DNA from: Helicoverpa zea
Lineage: Eukaryota > Arthropoda > Insecta > Lepidoptera > Noctuidae
NCBI RefSeq assembly: GCF_022581195.2
Contig: NC_061476.1
Coordinates: forward strand, 1,614,501 to 1,678,500
DNA: 64,000 nt
Reading direction: 5' to 3'
Shown piece by piece: positions 57,205-64,000 of the stretch (position 1 is its first letter; the number at the start of each line of letters is the position of its first letter). Under the pieces are notes generated by a model. That model saw only the letters and a list, made by a program, of their open reading frames with translations, had not been told where the DNA came from and ran no database searches. A program made the translations under genes and the position numbers.

Positions 57205-57679
57205 CTGGAACAATACAAACAGAATAATACTATTAGAAATAGAAACTGATTTAATTGCTTTATTGGAAGGAAACACTTTCACATCTGAATGCATAAGTTC
57301 CGCTATCGGAATCAAATTATAACGTCCTAAGGTACCTATCATAATAAGAGCTAATACAACTTTATTTTATCAAGTGGTAAACTATTTTAACAATTTGGGA
57401 ACAAGGCTGGAAGAAGAAGGAGGAATCGTTTTAACGGATTTTGGTGAAAAAGCTTTAGCGAGAGCTCAAACTTAGCTATTTAAAATAGATGTCTAACATC
57501 AGGGTGTTAGAAAGTATTGCTTAAAAACGCTTTCAAGTGCATTAATAAGAGAAGTATTTCAGCGAGAAACAGCTAGTGTTCATTATTATAAATGTGAACG
57601 TATTACGTAATTATTCAGGCGCGTCTTGCTGTCTCCCACACGTTAGATTAGTACAATTATTCATCCCGGCCATGAAGAA

Positions 57680-57955
57680 CAAAATAACTAGCGGATATGC
57701 CATAACAGAAAATCTCCTAAGAAAGAAGCGATGCATAATGTTCGGGGGACAAGGACCATTACTGTGTCCGCCCTAATGCGCCGTCTTTGGATCCCGTAAT
57801 ACCAAAAACCATTGATAGACCTCCCAAAGAACCCCAATGCGACGTCAGTTGATCATTTTGGCCGAGCAAACCGTACGTATTTGATGTAGAAGAAGGCGCC
57901 TGACCTACCTGCATTATGACAACTCCACTTATCTTTCCTTACTCCGTGATCCCAT
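57680..57955 (+). repeat. GCGGAGAT-family repeat, copy 3
   Basis: Contains AGCGGATATGCCATAACAGA, 'CGCCGTCTTTGGATCC' and 'CAACTCCACTTATCTTTCC', in the same order as the other two copies. It lies upstream of e1. Confidence 0.6.
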
Positions 57956-58745
57956 CTTATACCAATGACGCAACGAGCGTCATACTATTTCTAAATCATA
58001 AAAATACCCACTACATTTAAAGTGTGTGGTATTTTTAAAGTCTACGGAAATAAACACGGTTTATTTTTACGTAGACTGTCGTATTTCATCGGAGAGTATC
58101 GAATGTAAACAACGGTGGCTGTAAAGATGAGATAGATTGGTAAGCTCTTTACTACGTCAATTCTTCTTATTTTATCTTCCTCGAAGGACTGGCATTGGCT
58201 AGAAGAATTTTCGATTTTTTGTCTGGGAGCACCAATTTTTTTCTTTGGTCAACTGTTCTCGTTGAAATGTACTGTATCGTATGTAATCTAAACACAGAAT
58301 CGTATGGATCTGTAGAATTGATTTTTCCTGTGTGATATTTTGACTAACAGCCCTGCCCGTTTAATAGTAAGAGCTGCTTCCTATATCTCAAAACATAGCT
58401 AGACTAAAATTTCCATCACACCTTTACGTAACGGGGAATAACAAAGTCGAAATGTTTATCTAATCTATGATAATTCTAATACAAGTTAAACAACTAAATA
58501 TAAAACATTGTGTATGGTAATCACGTCTATACTCAGATACTCTTTATAATGTATTTGAAAGTAAACGTAAAGAGAAAATAACATCCTTTTAATATGTAAA
58601 CAGAGTAGTCTTTGTATATGTTATGTTTGGGTAAAACGCGTAGAATACAAAGTGATTAAGATAATTTCGATATAGAGTGTCTGCGGTTTTTTTAAGTATG
58701 ATTCATCACATATCGTAGTTCATTTTGTCTGCGAATTATCAACCT

Positions 58746-59834
58746 TTTTTTTTTTTTTTTTTTTTTTTAACAGGGGGAAAATCCTCATGGACTACCCTCC
58801 ACCTGGGGTCGGTGGAGGGGGTGTGCCGGACTCTTACCGGCTAAAAACCCACCCAGTGTTGCCACCAATTACCTTGTGTCGAGGGCACGGGTATCGCCTA
58901 AGCATTCTTCCGCACCCCCGACAGGTATTGGCCCGCCAGATGTTTGAAGGCGGGCCCCGTCACCGTAAGTGGCCATCAGCCAGCGGCCACAGTGAACTCA
59001 ACTAGGAGAGGCGCGCGCAACACTACGCCACCGTCTCGAGGCCTGTTTCTGTTCGGACGACAGACGCCCCTAGTCTGTCGCCCGCAGGCCGCGCCCTATG
59101 GTGGCCGGAGATCGGCCACCCTGCGACGCCCACTACGTCTACTGCGGGCGGGGAGAGTGGTACTAGTTTCCCTCTCCCTTTCCGCCGTCTCCTTTGCGAC
59201 CATCACATCCTCGCAAAAGGAGGCGACGGCGTTCCACCCTTCTTCGCTGCCGACCATGCAGGACACGACAGCCGGCAGCGAAAGACTACCCGCAGCATCT
59301 ACTGCTGCTGCCAGGTCACGGCGCTGCGTTGCCCATGCTGGGCACTCCACCAACGTGTGCAGCGAGGAGTCCTCGCTGCAGATGCCACAGTGGTGGCATT
59401 CGGGCGTAGGCTCCCGGCCTATGCGACACAGGAACTTTCCGAAACACCCGTGTCCGGTAAGAACCTGCGTCAGCCGGAAGCTGAGGGCGCCGTGGCGTCT
59501 CTCCAGCCACTCCTTTAGGATGGGCCTTACCGCTGCGATAGTGGCGTGCCCTGCCGTGGGTTGCGCAAGTCGCTGCTCCCATTCCGCAATTACCTCTTGC
59601 CGGAGCTCTGCCCTGCGCGCCTCAACTTGCCGAGGCGCGAGGCGCTCACCCCGCCCCACCGCTTCCTCGCGCCATGTATAGAGTGACGCGAGGGCTTTCC
59701 CGTCCAGGTCCCATGGTGGGGATCCGGCTAGGAGGCAAGCCGCTTCAAAGGAGATCGTGCGGTATCCCCTTATGGCTCTGATGGCCATCGCTCGCTGAGG
59801 TCTTCTTAGCACTGCAAGGTTGCGGGCCGTCAGA
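58746..59834 (-). mobile_element. R1-clade LINE 3' end, flanked by a 14-bp TSD
   Basis: 5'-truncated non-LTR element on the minus strand ending in a ~23-nt poly(A) (plus-strand T run). CGAATTATCAACCT occurs directly at both edges (58732-58745 and 59835-59848), a perfect 14-bp target duplication. GC-rich compared with its surroundings. Confidence 0.88.
59096..59834 (-). pseudogene. R1-clade reverse transcriptase, C-terminal ~246 codons
   Basis: Open from the truncation point to the stop, with no RT core. It shows the C-terminal region with LTGHGCFGKFLCRIGRE and a Cys/His cluster CHHCGICSEDSSLHTLVEC, as in R1-type retrotransposons. Overlapping plus-strand frames are antisense. Confidence 0.8.
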
Positions 59835-59875
59835 CGAATTATCAACCTACATTAACACTTTGTATTCCCTATTAT

Positions 59876-60042
59876 CTATCTATATAAATATCTATCTATA
59901 CATATAAATAAAAATGAATTGTTGTTCGTTAGTGTGATTAAAACTCGAGAACGCCTGGGCCGATTGAGCTGATTTTGGTTTTAAAATGTTTGTAGAGGTC
60001 CAGGGAAGGTTGAACGATACGAAATTCGCGGGATCAGCTAGT
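59876..60042 (+). mobile_element. Helitron-like fragment ending CAGCTAGT
   Basis: AAAAATGAATTGTTGTTCGT, AAACTCGAGAACGCCTGGGC, 'GTCCAGGGAAGGTT', then 'GGGATCAGCTAGT'. This arrangement and the CTAGT end recall insect Helitron-like repeats; no Rep/helicase is present. Confidence 0.5.
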
Positions 60043-60824
60043 GAAGGATAAAGATTTTTGTGTAACTATTAAACTCTTAAATTATTGGACCAATTTCAAA
60101 ATTTTGTTCACGCAAGGATCGCGATTCCGCCAGAGCCAGCTGGTTTTGATTTTGAAAAAAGTCTGGTACTAAACTGTCTTGTAAAACGTTACAATTATCT
60201 TGCCCAGAACGAATAACTACCAATTTCAGTACGTAACAGATGGATATATAATACCTTCGTGTATCTGTGATTTTAATAGAGCTGTACCGTTAATAAAAGT
60301 GCACATTAAATCATAAACATTCACTAATAAAACTACCCGGTGTAAACTGCCGTATCTATGTAAAAGCAGACTGAACGAGTTATATCCACTTAGCTTGTTT
60401 ACTGCACGTTATCTTAAACACTAGTATAACTATGAATCACTGAGAATCACTACCTACTACTGAGTATATGTCTAGACTTGTTAATATATAATAAGGGGTG
60501 ACAGATGTAACGCATCCGGTTTTACACATGCACTTTACGTCAATTACTAAGGCATTAAGAATGCACTCTAAAATCTTACACTTCTAAGATAAGCAACTGA
60601 AAGATAAACCGTTATTACATACAGTGTTCAGTTGAAAGAAAAAATTGTTCAGTGAATCATCCGAAAAGTTTATCAAGCAAAAACAGCAGAACGAATTCGG
60701 ATTTTTCTGTAATCTTCTCTAAAGCATTGGAAGTTTGACAAATTCAGTTGATCCGCACGATTGCATCAATCATATGTATGTATAGTATTTATATGCCACA
60801 AAACTTTTACAGCCTAATTGCAAA

Positions 60825-60926
60825 ACTTAAACATCTGTTGAACACTTGTCTAAAAAAAGTGTGGCTGCCTTATTTCAATGTCATAATCTGTAATATTTTT
60901 AGACAAGTGTTTAAAAGTTTAAGTGA
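60825..60926. mobile_element. Short MITE with AACACTTGTCTAAAAA ends
   Basis: ACTTAAACATCTGTTGAACA then CTTGTCTAAAAA is inverted as TTTTTAGACAAGTG then TTTAAAAGTTTAAGT. About 100 bp, no ORF. Confidence 0.65.
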
Positions 60927-62143
60927 AGGTTAAAATTGCAGGGGATATCAATATTTTTCATTACCAACCCTGTCTAGTATTTTATTTCTACACTCAGCCC
61001 CCTTAAGTCGTAAAGGGATGAAATATTGCACTATTATTTACTCAAACGTCTTATTCTGGTCATAAATGTCCAATAGTTTAGATGTAATAAGATTTTCTGA
61101 GAACACAAGTTTATCAAACAATTTGATAGGTTTTGAAAATTATTGCATTCAGGGAGTTAACACAATTCGTATTTAATAACAAACTACCATTTGGATAGTA
61201 ATGTAGCAAATAATAGTGAGTGTCCATACACATGTCCCCATAATCACTTAAAAAAAAAAACTAACATTTTATACCAGAAAATTTACTCTGTTCAGCAGTT
61301 ATGGAAAATAAGGATGTTTTCCTGTTCATTAGCTTTTGGAATTGACCGTGCTTATGCATACAAAGATATTGTTAATTGATACGATAAATGAAGCACGTAA
61401 TACCAATCTACACTGTTTACTTGTAAAGTTATTGACAAAGTCAAAGATAATAAAAAAATAACGTAATTACTGCTCGCTCCCTGAAGGCTTTATTAAAATC
61501 TGCGGAGATCCGAGCTGGGAATATTTATAGTATAAATAATTAAATCTCTCCCCTCCATTAGATAGATGAGTAGTGGGAAAACAGGGGGGCAAAGAGGTGT
61601 GGGTTTTATACTTAGAAGTAGGTACGGAGCTGATGCGTTTTCTCGAAGTGCAATTTGTATAAGAAAATATTACGTAAGACTTTGCAGAAATAGAAATAAA
61701 AACTTCACGTCCTCAGCTACTTCAGGAGGTAACAAGTCCAAGACCCAGAAACTACACTGTAGAAAACAAGAGACCAACAGATAAATGCTGGTATCAGTTA
61801 GTTCCCGTCAAATAACTGGTCTCTTCTAAAATCAGCTGTTTGACACCTCTCACATGCAAAGCCGACTTTAGCAACGTAGGTTGCAAAAGGCTAGGTAGAT
61901 GATGACATAGCCTATACACACTATCGCATTTTCAAGACACTACACCTTTCAGGACAGCAAAGTTACCTGGCGATATCTACACACAAGTACCAGGCGACCA
62001 GAGAACGCAAGAGCAATAAGCAGAATTTAAAGGCACGGCAGGGGTGTGTCCGGTGTCACAGTATGATATAAAACAAGATAATTAAGTACAAATCCGTGAC
62101 AACAGTTCAACAGTTATCAGTACCATAAATATAGATAAGACAT

Positions 62144-62495
62144 GCAGCGCGATTCTGCTAATTTTACTTAAGCGACATACGATTCACATTCGACTGAGAT
62201 CCAATCACGGCTCAATTACGATTAAAACGTATGTGGCATTCCGCATTTTTTTTCTTTTAAATAAACGTTTTTATCCTTTTCTGTGATTCAATAATGAATC
62301 ATATGGTCTGATTAAAACGATTGCAATATGATTGTTTAGCAAACTACCGTATAGACCAAATGGCCGACCAATCGCACACCAATCAAATGTCGTTGGAATA
62401 CGATTGGTCTTACATTAGTAGCAGAATGCCCGATATGGTTAAAATTGCTATTGCGATTCAATTTTGACATTATTAACTTAGCAGAATCGGGCTGC
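62144..62495. mobile_element. MITE with GCAGCCCGATTCTGCTAA ends
   Basis: GCAGCGCGATTCTGCTAA at 62144 is inverted as TTAGCAGAATCGGGCTGC ending at 62495 (one mismatch). 352 bp, no ORF; the interior has repeated ATTGCGATTCAATT-like words. Confidence 0.7.
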
Positions 62496-63071
62496 TTGCT
62501 TTGATTGTTAATTAAAGTCCGTTTCTGTTCGTGCTTTATGGAAATTGATAGCTGGTTATTATTTGTTATTGTTTATGACAGGATTTTGTGGCTTGATAAA
62601 TGTTATTGGTTCAGGCAAGTTTGCGTTATTGGGTGTATTGTTTGCTTAACTCAATTACTCCTTTACATTTATTAATCTCTCAAATAATATAATTTAAGTT
62701 ATCGCTATTATACATGATTAAATTTCATTTCATAAGTTTCTCTGCCTACCTACTTCTATTTTGCCCCCAGATCTAGTAAGATACCTTCGTATGACATGTA
62801 TCTCAATCAACAAAGTCAGTATTTGATATCTTGTTAGCTATTGATTAATATTCCGATTCTAATCGACTGTCAACAAATCAAGAACATTGACAACTCGTTC
62901 AACCTTACTGTAGAACGACGTATATTACCTCGAAATATCTACCTACTCACATACGTAAACTATCGTAAGTATCTCATATAGTAAACGTTATACCTATATA
63001 AATATAATATTTTTTTCTATATATTTATTCTCTCAAGCAATGCGAGCTCACTATTATCCTAAAATTTGCTA

Positions 63072-63240
63072 TTTCCCGCGGTTTCACTCGCGTCCCGAGG
63101 TAACTTCTTCCCGAACGTGGGCAAAATATAGTCTATATTAGCCTAGCTTCCCAACAGTGAAGAGTTTTTTCAAATCAGTTCTGTAGTTTCGGAGCCTAAC
63201 AAATAAACATACAAACAAACCAAAAATCCTTTTTTTATAT
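63072..63240 (+). repeat. CCCGCGGTTTCACCCGCG-family repeat
   Basis: Contains 'CCCGCGGTTTCACTCGCG', 'GGCAAAATATAGTC' and an AACAAACAAACC-type tail. Confidence 0.7.
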
Positions 63241-63566
63241 TAGGTTAGATTTCTCCAGAAGGTAGTTTCAAAATCATAAAACCCATCTTTGTTCGTAAAA
63301 TAGTTTAGCCAAAGAATTCCTTTTTCACATCACGACACAGATCGGCCGATTAGACGCCGTTTGGTCAAAGGTCCGTTCAGATACTCCAACAAAATTACTT
63401 GATGCTGTGATTAGAGATGACTCAGTTAGATTACTCTGGATACAGTTCAGATAAACTGCGGCAACTTCTTTCACAATATTGAGCTGTTTTTTTAATTGTG
63501 TTTTAGTCTTTGTATGTTTCATTGTATGTCTTGAACAAGGGTTCTCTGATTTAAAACTGATTTATT

Positions 63567-63745
63567 ACAAGCCGTTTTTCCCCGGTTTCACCCGCATGCC
63601 GTTAACGTTTTGTCGTACCCGGATAAAATATAGCCTGTGTTGCTAGGGAAAAAAGAATATTTTCCAACTGTGAAAGAATTTTTCAAATCGTTTCAATAGT
63701 TTCGGAATCATTCTACCCAACAAACAAAATATTGTTTCCTCTTTA
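63567..63745 (+). repeat. CCCGCGGTTTCACCCGCG-family repeat
   Basis: Contains 'CCCCGGTTTCACCCGCAT', 'CCGGATAAAATATAGCC' and 'TCAATAGTTTCGGA'; same orientation as the copy 0.5 kb upstream. Confidence 0.7.
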
Positions 63746-64000
63746 TTTAAATAAACAAGGAGCTACTGTTAACATAGTATAGTACAATCGTTACATTAGT
63801 TTACAGCTTTACTTCTATTGTCCTAAGTTAAAATCAACGCGAAATCCCTAAAGGAAATGAGATCTAGATTCGGATGTGAGAGACGTTTTCATTTCCGAAA
63901 TCGATACACATCTCTCTAGAAGAATATCGATATGAAATATTTTTCTTGATAGAATGCAACGAAAAACATAAAAGTTACGACTGAGTAACCAGTTACATAT

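Larger units (their letters stand above)
35081..57115 (-). other. Intron e1-e2 (22 kb)
   Basis: Largest intron, dominated by mobile elements listed separately. Stretches with nothing recognised: about 35100-36200, 36530-37600, 38000-39780, 41110-42170, 43650-45020, 49450-51020, 51260-54700. At 37630-37870 there is a common lepidopteran repeat ('CGGCCAAGTGCCAGTACGAC'). Confidence 0.6.
57205..64000 (-). other. Upstream intron or flank of the MAST gene
   Basis: Contains the R1-like insertion, a Helitron-like piece, several MITEs and SINE-like repeats. I could not recognise the next upstream exon; e1 starts in a split codon, so one must exist. About 57960-58730, 60050-60800, 60930-62140 and 62500-63060 are AT-rich with nothing supported apart from SINE scraps (for example 61850-61905). 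Confidence 0.6.

Noticed and set aside
55036..55062. Possible tRNA gene from the box B-like GGGTTTGATTCC
   Set aside because: It belongs to a tRNA-derived SINE; there is no cloverleaf or anticodon stem and box A is interrupted by a MITE.
56668..57102. Tyr/Ser/Leu-rich minus-strand frames, apparently membrane-like
   Set aside because: They are produced by the GAGTACATAAGAG minisatellite in all three frames.
58787..59681. Plus-strand frames of up to 245 codons over the R1-like insertion
   Set aside because: They overlap in antisense the minus-strand frame with the Cys/His cluster and poly(A), which is the real one.

Overview
The window is animal nuclear DNA, almost certainly from a lepidopteran (moth or butterfly). 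It is AT-rich, has GT-AG introns, and is full of repeats typical of Lepidoptera: a tRNA-derived SINE, the families carrying 'CCCGCGGTTTCACCCGCG' and 'CTGGGCACAGGCCTCCTCTC', many MITEs, and RTE, R1 and CR1/Jockey-type LINE pieces. There is no prokaryotic gene organisation.

One host gene runs on the minus strand across nearly the whole window: a microtubule-associated serine/threonine kinase (MAST family; the Drosophila homologue is dropout/dop). I traced 35 coding exons (e1-e35, transcription order) from 57204 down to the stop codon at 888-890. All splice phases agree, giving about 1,586 codons; the N-terminus lies beyond 64000. In order: the MAST N-terminal DUF1908 region (e1-e10), an AGC-type kinase domain (e11-e18) with all catalytic motifs, a kinase tail (e18-e19), a Ser/Pro linker (e20-e23), a PDZ domain (e24-e26), and a long basic, proline-rich and K/E-rich tail (e27-e35).

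The most unusual feature is repeated local exon duplication inside this gene. Exon e4 (101 nt) is present as eight tandem copies with a 149-bp period (26071-27214), separated by only 48 nt. The length is not a multiple of three and the spacers are very short, so the array looks built for use of one copy per transcript. Exon e19 has a shorter downstream paralogue (14929-15006) that is still open, phase 0/0 and flanked by usable splice sites, plus an older relic. The 3' end of e9 is triplicated with its donor site, and e11 has a collapsed partial copy.

The introns are repeat reservoirs. The 22-kb first intron (35081-57115) holds a 5'-truncated LINE with an intact 990-codon EN-RT ORF2 (45225-49446), a 1.04-kb hAT-type element with perfect 8-bp target duplications, RTE 3' ends, SINEs, a MITE with a perfect 60-bp inverted repeat inserted in a SINE, a 390-bp hairpin element and a minisatellite. 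Upstream of e1, an R1-clade 3' end (58746-59834) is flanked by a perfect 14-bp target duplication. I see no tRNA, rRNA or other confident host gene.
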